Shown: positions 10,359-21,667 of the stretch, in pieces
How the letters are laid out: each line of letters begins with the position of its first letter
Position numbering within the stretch: position 1 is the stretch's first letter
Source of the DNA: Periconia sp. R9002
Lineage: Eukaryota; Ascomycota; Dothideomycetes; Pleosporales; Periconiaceae
DNA: 33,306 nucleotides
Assembly: GCA_023627715.1 (NCBI GenBank)
Contig: JAMAHW010000165.1
Coordinates: 1 to 33,306 of the forward strand
Direction of reading: 5' to 3'
Program-made: the position numbers and the translations under genes
Notes under the pieces: model-generated
The model's database searches: none
What the model saw: the letters and a program-made list of their open reading frames with translations, nothing else
Told to the model about the DNA's origin: nothing

Positions 10359-13178
10359 CTTAATGTGGTTCAACCGTAAAACGCATTAATGGCTTAGCAG
10401 ATCTACATGTTAGATGCAGAGATACGGCTCTTGATGCCTACAGGCAACAACGAACTAGGAAACGCCCCTTTATCGTATTACAGGCAGATCATCATACTAC
10501 AGGCAGCAGTCACTACCGATTAGTTATCACTTCTGTAGAGTTGATGTATTTAAACGGTTATCAGGGCTTTAGTACGGAATGTAAGTCACTTTAAGTGCTT
10601 CATTTAGAACATCATAATTCAACACTACGATTCTCAAAATCTTTATCTCTATTCGTTTCAGCCATTCAGCTATCTAAAATCGTCATATGTCTCGATCCCG
10701 CAACTCTCAAAATGTCGCCTATACCGTCCTCGGAGTCAGAGATGTCCGATTCTCCGACCGCAGACCGCAAAACGAAGCCTGTTAATTTCCATCAGGTCAT
10801 CCTCACCCGCAAACCGAAGAAAGGCCTAGCTCCACTACAACTAGGTCGTAAACGACGAAGCAAAGAGAAGAGGCTATACGTCTGTAAGATATGTCCTAGC
10901 TGAGAGGAGACGCATCTCGGTAACACCATCACCCACGTCAAGGTGAAGCATCCGGTGTCATCGATGTCCTCAGGGACTCGGCCTTATACAAGCACCCAGC
11001 GGTCCATTTCGTCTATCTATACTCCCATTACTATAACAGACACTTTACGGGGTAGTTTCAACCGACAAGCCTATCGCGAGGCTTTAATAGGACTACTCAC
11101 TCATCGTAGAGTGCCTCTCTCAGCTGTCGAATGGGAGGAACTGGAGCAACTCTGCCTCGCTTGCAACCCTGCTATCAAGGATGAGCTTATTACTGCGCGG
11201 ACTACGGTTGTGCGATACATCGCGGCAAACCATGAGCTCTATCGAGAGCAGCTGTCTACCGGCATGAAAATGCTATGAGCCCTATTCACATCTCCTCGCA
11301 TCTCTGGACATCGCCGCATCGTCATTCAATGCTCTCAGTTTGCGCACAATGGGTCTATCGAGATTATCAGCTCCAGAACGCACTTCTAGGGCTCCCAGAA
11401 CTACGTGACAGCCACTCTGGAGAGCAGCAAGCGGTTTCCATTATGGATACCCTTAGAAAGTATAACATCACGTCCCAGATCGGCTATCATGTAGGCGATA
11501 ATGCGACGTCGAACGATACCTCTCTGGAAGCTTTATCAACGCAATTAAAGCGTGAATACAACGTCAGTTATGGGTTCGATCAAGCACTTGGCAAGCTAAT
11601 CATCTAAATAGATCGACTTCAATGCAAAACATCGTCGGGTCCGTTGTATCGCTCATATCATCAATCTCTCCCTTCAAGCTTTCCTTCTTGCGTCTTCCCC
11701 AGAGGCTCTTATTGCTTCTCTTGAGACCGTCTCTGGCGTTGCTGGAGAAACCCTTCTTGCGAAGTTTTCGAGTGTCCTCGCCTCGCATCGTAAACGAACC
11801 GAAGCAGAGCGTCCTCGTGCAAAGGGACAGAGCAAACAACGGAAGCGGCAGTGTAGTAATGCAAGCATCATCTCAGTTGAGGACTTCGATGGCGTTGAGA
11901 ACATCCCCACATTACGCAAGCTTCACAATCTCGCAGTCTGGCTCCGAAGTTCTACGGTCCACCAGGGTCTCTGGGACAGAGCTATCGGTCTACGTCTGGG
12001 GATCGACAATCGGACACGATGGTCTTCTTGGTATCAGGTCATCGCACGAGCCTTAAGGAAGATGGATAAGATCAAGAGCTTTATGACCGACCACGAGGAC
12101 ATTCTAGGCGACAATCGGCTTCAAGCTGACGATTGGGATATCCTCGAAAAGGCTGCTCACTTTTTAGAGCCATTCGCATCGGCTACTCTGTACGCAGAAA
12201 AGGATAAGTCATCGGTCGCGCAATCACTTGAGCTGATGGATCTCCTATTGACGTAGTATGAAGAGCAGAAGGTTAGTATCTAGTTCTACTCAATATAGTC
12301 GAGTACTTACGTTTAGTAGAACTACTACTCCTTACCTGAGAACCACGATGAACGCATGATTCGAGCTATCGACATGGGCTGGTACGTACTCGACAAATAC
12401 TACAACAAAACGGGAGAAGCACCTGTATACACTGCTGTGATGCTACTCGATCCGCGCAAGCGAGCCGCCTACCTATACCAGAACTGGCCAGAAGAGTGGG
12501 TGGAGCCTGCCATTGAACTCGCTAATACAATCTGGGTAAACTATTTCAAGCCTGATAGTAAACTAGACTCTTCTCAAGCTCCGGAGAACGTACCCGGTCT
12601 ATCGGCTGGACAGCTAGATAAGCCTGTGAATGTCTTCATGATATTAAAGCAGAAGAGGAAGGTAAAGACAATTAGTTTACAGCCAGATGACGATTTTAGG
12701 AGCTTTATTCATGGTCTAGCTATTGATTTGAAAGACGGAGTCACTCCTCTCGAGTGGTGATGTCAATCTGAGCAGCGTCGCAGCTATCCAGGGCTTAGCC
12801 GCATGGCTTTGGCTATTCTCTCTATCCCCACAGAATCATCAGAGCCAGAAAGGACCTGTTCATGGGACAGATTGCGGTTGCGATGCACCACTATCGAGAT
12901 GATCGAGTGTATCGGCAATCGGATACGACAGAGGCACATTAAGCCGGTCTGGGACAGTGGAATGGGTCTACCGATCAATCCAGAGCTTCAAGAAACTCTC
13001 CTCGGTGTTGTGGATGCGGGTGCGGGTGGGATAGATTGGTATTAAAGCAAGTAACCACGCCAACACGTTCAATTTAATGTTTATTTGCTTAACGCGGTTC
13101 AACCCCATGATTAACATGGTATGGTTTAAACGATACTAATATGGTATGGTTTAGAGTGATTCTTAATGTGGTTCAACC
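10359..13178 (+). mobile_element. Degraded hAT DNA transposon, approximate extent
   Basis: The extent is set by the 17-bp direct repeat CTTAATGTGGTTCAACC at 10359-10375 and 13162-13178. A variant (CTTAACGCGGTTCAACC) sits at 13088-13104, and two ATGGTATGGTTTA-type motifs lie between. These look like subterminal repeats of a hAT element. No 8-bp target-site duplication or clear terminal inverted repeat could be assigned, so the ends are approximate. Confidence 0.5.
10712..13045 (+). pseudogene. hAT-family transposase relic
   Basis: The N-terminus has a BED-type zinc finger: CKIC near 10885, a TGA at 10901-10903 where a Trp is likely, then HLGNTITHVKVKH in the same frame. Next come AVEWEELEQLCLACNPAIKD, a frameshift near 11275, LWTSPHRHSMLSV, DYQLQNALLGLPELR and YHVGDNATSNDT (catalytic-core Asp region). 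A scrambled stretch (11605-11880) precedes DNRTRWSSWYQVIARALRK, LEPFASATLYAEKDK and VYTAVMLLDPRKR. The hAT C-terminal dimerisation region near 12800 reads LSIPTESSEPERTCSWDRLR and appears internally shortened. Multiple stops and shifts make it inactive. Confidence 0.85.
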
Positions 13179-13191
13179 ATGATAGTCATGT

Positions 13192-14502
13192 ATGCAAGAT
13201 TCTCATGTGTATAGATTTGTTTCGGACAAATCCCCAACCGAGGGGAAGAACACGACAATTTCAAAGCCGCAGCTGCAGGTGGCTAAACGACAAGTGGACC
13301 AGAACCCGTCACTTCGCTCCCTATTCTCAGCCTATACTGATGGGCCAGACAGCCTCGGATTCCAGTTCAGGGCCGCCATCACGGAGGCCCAGGCATCCAG
13401 CCCTTTGATTGTTTGCACCTCGCAGTATATTGTAATTTATCCGGGGAACGGACAAGATCCTAGCATGCTTCCCTCCTGGTTGCAAACCAAAGGGTTCATC
13501 GAATTAACTGCCATTTCCTACATCGGGCCGGCCATCGCCACGCTGGCCCAAATGAAGGCCCTCGATAAAGATTGGAAGAACCATGCCCAAATCCTCCTAA
13601 TTACCACGCAGGCGGTCAATGGCGCAAACTCCGAAAGCTTTTGGAGAGATTTTGTTGGAGGCGAAGCCTTCGTCGGCCGTGAAGCTAGCATAGCTGCCAT
13701 GACCGACTATGCCTGCGATATGACCATACATTTTCTGAGAACTGTCCTTGCCGATCCCAACATATTAACCGCCCGTTTCGTGCAAGAAACGTTCCTGGAA
13801 GTAGGTGACTCGAGACTGAATGTAACAACTCCCGCATATAATACCACACTTCCTGCATAGAACGGTACAATCTCATACAACAAAATCATGATTGCGACTT
13901 TCTTCCTGAACGGACTCGACAGTGCGTATCGAATGCAGAATTGGCTCAACCAGTACAACATTGATTGGACCAATGCACAAGTCCTAATCACCGGTCAAGC
14001 CGGCCGTCCCAGTGCTAGCGTGACACTTAGCACGAACAGCATCGTAGGCGTGCTCTTCCAATCCTTCCCCGAGCTTCCGCTCGAAAGGCTCTATATTGCA
14101 CCGCATGGGCCAACACCTGAGATCCAGAATGTGACTGCCGACTCTCTTCGCCAGTACGAAGAACAATTTAGGGACCTGTGGGGATCTTTGTTGGGGTATG
14201 CGGAGCTAGGTGGAGAGATGTTTGTTGGTTACCCAGCCTTCAAGATTCAAGACAACGTCCATCCAATCATCAACTCCAGTACTACTGTTGTTAGTGAGTT
14301 GCCAAAGATTATGGCACCTGATGACTGGCTCTCTATGATTACGAGGCTGCGAGTCACGCTCGAGGATGCGCGTCAGACGCTGTCCTCTTGCGTTACGGAC
14401 TTTGCTGCTCAACAGCTTTACGAGAACAACTTTGAGTTGGAGAAGGTAACCATTGCTGGATTAGATGGCTACGACTATGTCTCTGGAAGGGTCAAAACAT
14501 AG
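13192..14502 (+). pseudogene. Unknown two-part protein (DUF5624-like) split by one amber codon
   Basis: One frame runs from the ATG at 13192 to TAG at 13858 (222 aa) and continues in the same frame from 13861 to 14502 (another 213 codons), so a single nonsense codon breaks a protein of about 436 aa. The N-half has SPLIVCTSQYIVIYPG, GFIELTAISYIGPAIA and NSESFWRDFVGGEAFVGREA. The C-half has MIATFFLNGLDSAYR, STNSIVGVLFQSFPELP, ERLYIAPHGPTP and GGEMFVGYPAF. From memory this resembles the DUF5624 family, known from bacteria and fungi; this is unverified. No intron, signal peptide or membrane segment is seen. The start is doubtful, because the hAT element ends just upstream and may have removed the native 5' end. 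CAG to TAG is a plausible origin of the stop. Confidence 0.55.
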
Positions 14503-14715
14503 GCCTCAAATATAGGGGAAGATCTCTTTATTACTGTGCTGTGCTGCTATCTGTTGTTCTATATTTGACTATACTATTTCTGTTATTATTCTAGAAAAAC
14601 TGTGCTTGGAGAACACAAAGCTAGTTGATTTATATTTCTAAATAGCTGGTTGTATATATGCTACTTTGCTATATTCAAACTAAGGTCTTTAATATCTGTA
14701 TAAGTAAGAGACTAC
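14503..14715. other. AT-rich spacer
   Basis: The sequence between the two relics is AT-rich and shows no gene. The rhodopsin-domain relic begins at about 14716 without its N-terminal helices, so a deletion end probably lies here. Confidence 0.4.
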
Positions 14716-15441
14716 GCATGTACCGTCTCCGTCATCACACTCTCCATCGTCTTCTTCTACCGCCGCGTCTTCGGCCTCATCTGGCTAGATTGGCTATGTA
14801 CTATCCTCATAGTTTGCTACCTTCTCACGCACCATGTCGTTTTACCTCTTTTTGTGACACCCGTTAGATACTATTGAGATAAAGTCCTAGGTGCGCCAGG
14901 TGTCATGCGTATTAACGAAGCCAAGGTGCGCAATTCTCTACTCTCCTCTTCTATCGATTATATGCTTCACTGTTACTTACAAAGTCTACAGTTCATCCTC
15001 GGCATGGCTATCATCAACATGACGATCATTTGGTTCGCGAATAGCATAGATATGAGCTGGACAAAAAGCGATGTCTTCATCTGGTCGCTCGTCGAGCCGT
15101 CCGCAGGCATCATATCGGCGTGTCTGCCGACGCCGAGGCCGGTTTTGACGAGGAGTCTTGAGAAGGTTGGCGCTGTTACAAATGCGAGTGCGCGGGGTGG
15201 TGGGAGGATGGGGGAGAGCGGCCAGGGGGTTAATCTCGTGGAGACGATCTCGAAGAAGAGGACGAGGAGGATTGATCGGAGAGATCTATTGCATGAGACG
15301 GTGGAGACGCAGTTTAGAGATGACGAGGAAGATGGTTTGTCGAAGAGGGATGAGGAGGTTTTGGCGAAGTTTGGGAGGGGGAATGGTGGACTTCGACAGC
15401 GTAGCCTGATGGTGTTGGCGGTGGGAGACGGTAACATATGA
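14716..15441 (+). pseudogene. Truncated fungal rhodopsin-domain integral membrane protein relic
   Basis: The frame from 14716 reads VITLSIVFFYRRVFGLIWL, then WLCTILIVCYLL, then a VTPVRYY segment followed by TGA (14875) where the family has Trp, then a DKVLG stretch. After 14905 it continues with an amphipathic helix, LGMAIINMTIIWFANSIDMS, then WTKSDVFIWSLVEPSAGIIS and ACLPTPRPVL. The pattern of TM helices and the terminal VEPSxGIISACLPTLRP-type motif are characteristic of the fungal rhodopsin-domain (PTH11/SAT4-like) multispan family. N-terminal helices are missing. The C-terminal tail (about 100 residues, charged) is open to 15441. Probably inactive. Confidence 0.7.
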
Positions 15442-16867
15442 ACGAAAGTATAACGTAGTTCCCGGGCGAGCGGCCGGTCCAGGCGAGTAGACGGCATTTG
15501 TCAAAACATTTTTATATATATTCTACCCTTAATAACTCTCTTAATAGTAAGTAGGAACGAAGAAGAGGATAATATCGAGAGGGAAGAGCCTCCTGCTCTA
15601 TCAACGCGGTCAAGAAAACGAGCTCGAACAGACCAATTGTAAGCATATAAATAGGGTCCTAGATCTATTATAATACAATCCCGGACCCATCTCTTTTTAT
15701 GTGAAGTCGCTGACTGCCTGAGGGCCGCGATGGCCGCCAAATAAAGGTGGGCCATGCGATTAGTAAACGGTGGCATTTGGGGAAGAAAGTGGGAAGGAAC
15801 GGTGGTATTGCGGTCCTTTGTTAGCCGAGGTCACATGTGTGGTAGTGTATTTGAAGACAGTGGTAGATGGGGTATTACGCCAAGCAGTGGTAAGGCGGTC
15901 ATTTGCCGTTATAATATGTATCATTTCATCATTATCACGCAATGGCTACGTTCTCGAATTTGATTGGAGCAAATTGTGCCAGCCTGCTTGAACGAGCGTA
16001 TCAAGAACTGTCACATCACGCTGGAGTGCCCGTACTCTCCGCTAAAATACACAGCGTTATGATGGAAAGCTACCCCACCACTAGCGCGGTGTAAGAGCTG
16101 CACGTTACCGGCTATCGAGAAAACGGGCCACTTTCGCCAGGTAGACATGTCCTGTGACCGGCCGTCTAGTAGTCGGATCGGTGACGATTTGATGACTTTG
16201 CAAATTCTTGCTGGTTGATTTCTTCTGTGTCTTTTCGCGTGTTCGAATTAGTGGTTATGGCATTAAACAGAAGTGTAAAAACAAGCGCGATTGCTGTAGG
16301 CGTCGCGGCGGGTGCTACCCAAGCTAGCTCGTTTAGGCATAGATCTTGCCGTTTTGTATACAGCTACTATCTTTTTGGCAGAGAAGCGGGGTTTGGCCAA
16401 GATGCAACACGGCCATTGCGATAAACGTGTCATCAAAACGTTTTAAGATTTTCGCTATTTATTGCCACAGCGTCCCTAAACAAATATCGAAAGACCTGAT
16501 TCGCGGCGTAATAGCTCGGAAATTGCCAATCTCATGCGTGCCCTAAAAAGATCAGCCACTCGAGTTCAGAAACACCAATTATCATGGCAGAACACCAAAG
16601 AGATGGTGGGTTGGAACCATACCTGGTTCGCTGACAGCTTAGCGCATTTTTATCCCGCTGCAAGGCTCATTCAGTCTCGCGATGCAGCTGCAGCATTGCC
16701 ACCGAGGCATACAGACCGACGAGACTCCAGAATGCCTTGAGTGTCAAGGCATTTTTTGAATAATTCGCGCTGAACCAGACCGTAATTATCAAGAATTGTC
16801 ATCGCCCTTTCGGAAGTCAGAGGATTACTCGAGTATCTTGATATCTTCGACAACTGAGGCTGCCAGT
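15442..16867. other. Intergenic region upstream of the PNP-NACHT-WD40 gene
   Basis: Only short open frames without recognisable domains are present, on both strands. The only clear structure is the hairpin at 16731-16753. The coding frame of the next gene is open from 16796, but the first ATG is at 16868. Confidence 0.5.
16731..16753. other. Perfect 10-bp inverted repeat (hairpin) followed by a T-run
   Basis: AATGCCTTGA and its reverse complement TCAAGGCATT are separated by GTG and followed by TTTTT. It lies 115 bp upstream of the chosen start of the PNP-NACHT-WD40 gene. It could be a 5'-leader structure, a footprint of an excised element, or chance. Confidence 0.45.
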
Positions 16868-19800
16868 ATGTCAGATCCCAGTATTTACACGATTGGCTGG
16901 ATCTGCGCGATCACCACGGAATTCGTTGCCGCGCGAACTTTTCTCGACGAAGAACATAAGGGCCCGAAGCAAGTCGCACAGCACGACAACAATAACTACA
17001 CATTGGGTCGGATCGGAGAACATCATGTGGTTATTGCGGTTTTACCGGACGGCGAATATGGCACAGCCTCTGCTGCGAGCGTCGCTCGCGATATGCTTCA
17101 CAGCTTTCCCAATATTAGGATAGGGCTTATGGTTGGGATTGGCGGTGGCGCACCGTCTATAAAGAATGATATTCGGCTTGGCGACATCGTCGTTAGTGCG
17201 CCTCGAGATGGCCACGGCGGAGTGTTCCAGTATGACTTTGGCAAGACGATTCAGTGTCAGGAGTTCCAAACAACAAGATTTCTGGATCAACCACCGACCA
17301 TACTGCGCACGGCTGTCAGTGGATTGAAGGCGCAGTACGAGGCCGACGGCCACCAGATTCAGGAAGCTATCCAAGCCGCTCTTGAGAAGAAGCCGAGGCT
17401 GCGACGGAGCTATAACCAGCCAGGTACCAACACCGACATGCTTTACCGCGCCGATATTATTCACCCAACCGAAGCTGGTGCAGTATGTCTGATATCTTGT
17501 GGCAGTGATTCCTCGCTGCTGGTGGCACGCCATGTACGAGACGAGCTTGAAGACAGCCCGATAATACATTATGGCTCGATTGCTTCTGCGAACCAATTGA
17601 TGAAGGATGCGGTTACACGAGACAAGCTGGCCCAGGAGAAAGACGTTCTCTGCTTCGAGATGGAAGCCGCTGGGCTGATGAATCATTTCCCATGCTTGGT
17701 AATCCGTGGGATCTGCGACTATTCCGATACCCACAAAAACAAGCAATGGCAAGGCTATGCGGCCATGGCCGCGGCTGCCTATGCCAAAGACCTTCTTAAA
17801 AAGATTTCTCCAAATAGGGTTGAGGCTGAAAGAAAACTAGCCGAGGTTGTGTCCGATAGTATGTAAAACCATGCTTTAAAAAGCTTGTCCTGCTTGTTTA
17901 TAACGAAAAATCGGCTAATGTGTAGATAGTTGGTACCGAGGTAGCAAAAACAAAATTGGCTATTCGGGATCAAACTCGGCAACAGGAGAGAAGAGACCAA
18001 GATGACAAAGACAAGCAGTGCTTACGTGATCTTTTCGTGACTAACCCCCGCGACGACAAAAAGCGTATCGAAGATACCAAAGGCGGTCTACTCGAAGGTT
18101 CTTATTCTTGGATTCTCCAACACGAACACTATAAGCAATTTCGGAACGGCCAGCAGAATCGGCTTCTTTGGATCAAAGGGGATCCTGGCAAAGGCAAGAC
18201 GATGCTCGTGTGCGGCATTATCAACCATACAGAAAATCCACCGACCCATGGAAGGTCTCTCGCCTACTTCTTTTGCCAAGCCACTGACGAACGCATCAAC
18301 ACCGCTACGTCCGTATTGCGTGGTCTCATTTTCATGCTTCTTGATCGAGATGCCTCCCTTATGCCTTACGTAAGGAAGGGGTATGACACCACTGGCAAGA
18401 CCCTGTTTGAGGGTGTGAATGGGTGGCAGGCACTGACCGAGATCTTTATTAATATTCTTGAAGACACTAGACTCCAGGGTGTATGTCTCGTGGTCGATGC
18501 TTTAGACGAGTGTGTGAAAGGTCTCCCACAGCTACTCGATCTTATCGTCCGAACTTCAGGGTTCACTAACGCTAAATGGCTCGTCTCAAGTCGTAATTGG
18601 GTAGAAATAGACGAAAAGCTGGGCAACGTCGCGCAAAGGCTATCGCTAGAACTCAATGCGAAGTCAGTTTCTGCAGCTGTGGAAAGCTACGTCAAGAGCA
18701 AGGTTTCTGAACTTTCGCAGCTCAAGGGCTATCAAGAAAGCACTGCTGACCAAGTGCGCCGACACCTATTATTGAACGCCGACAACACATTTCTCTGGGT
18801 GGCCTTGGTCTGCCACGAGCTTGCAGATAGCAAGGTTCGACCATGGGAGACGCTGGATGTACTGGAATCATTTCCTCCCGGCCTTGATTCGCTTTATCAA
18901 CGGATGATGGAATATATTTCCTATTTGAGGAATGCAGAAGCTTACCACGAGGTCCTAGCTGTTGCCTCGACCGTATATCGACCTCTCGCTCTCGATGAGT
19001 TAAAGGGCCTGGTCCGGTCGATCGAAAACTTTGAGGAAGATCATATCAAGGGTATCGTGGCATCATGTGGCTCTTTCCTGAATTTTCGGGAGAACACTGT
19101 TTACTTCGTTCATCAGTCTGCGAAAGATTTCCTTCTCCAGAAAGCATCGGACAAGATCCTAAGCTCTGGTATTGAAGACCAACATTTCAAGGTCTTCGCA
19201 GCTTCATTAGACCTTTTTGGCAACATTTTAAGGCGCGATATCTACGATTTGCGTACCCCTGCCTATCCTATCAGCCAAATCAAGACCCCTACTCCTGATC
19301 CGCTGGCAAGCATCCGATACTCTTGTGTCTATTGGACCGATCATCTCCAAGCCGCAGCAGCTATAACAGACACAGGCATAAGCGAAAATTCAACAATTAC
19401 CAGCATTCTGGGATTTATAAAAACCAAATACCTCTATTGGCTTGAGGCTCTTGGCTTAATGCATAATATCCCAGAAGGTGTCAAAGCAATGCAAAAACTG
19501 GAGAGCGTTTTAGTAAGCGTGCAAATCTATTTTCGAGTCTAATTATAAACAATACATCAAAGAGGCTAATACATTACAGATTAACAGTAAATCCGGAGAG
19601 CTGCGGAACCTTGTAAAAGATGCTCGTCGTTTTTTTCTTTTACAGAAAGGTGGCATCGAAATTGCTCCATTGCAAACGTACATGTCAGCCTTCATATTCA
19701 GCCCAACTCATAGCTCAGTCAAAAGGCTGTTTCATGAAGAATCTCCACCTTGCGTAAAATTACTACCAAAGGTTTCTACAGATTGGAGCGCCTGTTTGCA

Positions 19801-21667
19801 GACGATTGAGGGCCATTCCTCTATTATCTCTTCCGTAGCGATCTCTACCAATAGCTGTTGGGTGGCGTCTGGCTCCAACGATACTACGGTTAAATTCTGG
19901 GACGCCGAATCGGGCGTTTGTCTGCAAACACTTGAGGGCCATTCTGACAAGGTTTATTCCGTTGCGATTTCGACAGACAGTCTTTGGGTGGCGTCTGGCT
20001 CCGAGGATACTACGGTTAAATTCTGGGACGCCGAATCGGGCGTTTGTCTGCAAACACTCGAGGGCCATTCTAGAAGTGTCCAATCCGTTTCGATTTCGAC
20101 TAACGACCGTTGGGTAGCGTCTGGCTCTAACGATAGGACAATTAAGCTCTGGGACGCCGAATTAGGCGTTTGTCTGCAGACGTTTAAAGGCCATTCTAAA
20201 AGGGTGTACTCCGTCGTAATTTCGAACGACGACCGTAAAATAGCGTCTGGCTCTTACGACAGGACAATCAAGCTCTGGGACGCCAAGTCGGGCGTTTGTT
20301 TGCAGACCTTTAAGGGCCACTCTCAAGGGGTTTATTCCGTGGCAATTTCAACTGACGGCCGTAAAATAGCGTCCGGCTCTAACGATACAACGGTCAAGCT
20401 TTGGGACGCTGAGTCGGGTACCTGCCTGCAGACGGTCGAAGGCCATTCTTCCTCGGTCAGATCCGTGGCGATCTCAAGCGACGGTCGCCGGCTGGCGTCC
20501 GGCTCATACGACAACACCGTTAGGCTCTGGGATGCCGAGTCGGGCATTTGCCTGCAGACGCTTGAGGGCCATTCTTCTTCGGTCTATTCCGTGGCGATTT
20601 CGACCGACGGCCGCCGGCTGGTATCCGGCTCCTGCGATAGCACGGTCAGGTTCTGGGACGCGGAGTCAGACGTTCGTTTACAGACGCTCGAAAGTCATTC
20701 TGACGAGGTTGAATCTATAGCGATCGCGACCGACGGCCGTAATATAGTCTCCGGCTCCTCCGATAAAACTGTCAAGCTCTGGGACGCCGAGTCGGGCGCC
20801 TGCCTGCAAACATATAAAGGCCATTCTGATCGGGTTAATTCTGTGGTGATCTCGGCCGACGGCGATAAGCTGGCATCCGGCTCCTCCGATGAAACTGTCA
20901 AGCTCTGGGACGCCGAATCGGGCGCTTGCCTGCAAACGCTCGAGGGATCTTCCTCGGTTTATTCCGTGGCGATCTCGGCCGACGGTCGTTGGGTGGCGTC
21001 CGACTCTGAGAAAAATACAGTCAAGCTCTGGGACGCCGAGTCGGGCGCCTGCCTGCAGACGCTCGAGGGCCACTCCGCCTTGGTCAGTTCCGTGGCCATC
21101 TCGGCCGACGGCCGCCGGCTGGCGTCCGGGTCCCACGACAGCACCGTTAAGCTCTGGGACGCCGAGTCGGGCGACTGCCTGCGGACGCTCGAGGGCCACT
21201 CCGACTATGTCAATTCCGTGGCCATCTCGGCCGACGGCCGCCGGCTGGCGTCCGGCTCTGACGACAAAACTGTCAAGCTCTGGGACGCCGAGTCGGGCGC
21301 CTGCCTGCAGGCGCTCGACGTTGGCCGTGTTATTTATTACCTTGAGTTCGATCCACACTATTACTCTCGACTTTTGTCAGATACCGGCGATATTATTTTC
21401 GATTCATCTTTTATTAACTCTGCCCTATCCACTAAAGTTACCTTATCAAGCGACTACGGCCAGAATAGATATAGCATTAGTACTGACAACGTCTGGATTG
21501 TCCAAAACGATATTAACCTGATTTGGTTACCACCAGAGTATCGCCCTTTCCAGTCAAGAGTAGCAGGGTCAACTATTGCAATAGGCTGTAGTTCTGGTCG
21601 GGTTTGGGTGATACGATTTGCTGAAACGATCGAGGACTGGTCGAGCACGAATAATACACGCTTTTGA
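16868..21667 (+). CDS. PNP_UDP-NACHT-WD40 NLR-like receptor, intact
   Basis: Proposed exons are 16868-17858, 17930-19512 and 19580-21667; introns of 71 bp (donor GTATGT) and 67 bp (donor GTAAGC, acceptor TACAG, branch-like GCTAAT) restore one frame of 1553 aa. Residues 1-330 are a PNP-type nucleosidase domain ([22 protein letters not shown]), the same length as in the gene at 1129 and clearly paralogous. A NACHT-type NTPase follows, with Walker A GDPGKGKT near 414 and Walker [10 protein letters not shown] near 516. Twelve WD40 repeats of about 42 residues span about 930-1435, then a 118-residue tail. The architecture is that of the fungal NWD/NLR family (compare Podospora HET-E/HET-D, which carry a different effector). 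The PNP domain is the likely effector; related bacterial PNP effectors degrade ATP during defence, but that activity is not shown here. Unlike its ankyrin paralogue, it has no visible lesion. Confidence 0.92.
19790..21303 (+). repeat. Twelve WD40 repeats, 126-bp units, highly identical
   Basis: Each unit follows [18 protein letters not shown], then [20 protein letters not shown]. Units 11 and 12 (about 21061-21300) share long identical stretches, while the first units are more diverged and less GC-rich. Unit 10 lacks the GH histidine through a 3-nt deletion near 20945. Variation between units is concentrated after GHS and around SGSxDxT, on the repeat surface. Confidence 0.92.

Noticed and set aside
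14973..15497. Minus-strand 174-aa frame
   Set aside because: Antisense to the rhodopsin-domain relic, whose motif pattern is much clearer.
17042..17752. Minus-strand 236-aa frame opposite the PNP exon
   Set aside because: No homology, and it overlaps a conserved PNP domain on the other strand.
20678..21358. Minus-strand 226-aa frame and plus-strand 210-aa frame over the WD40 array
   Set aside because: Out-of-frame shadows of the in-phase 126-bp repeat.
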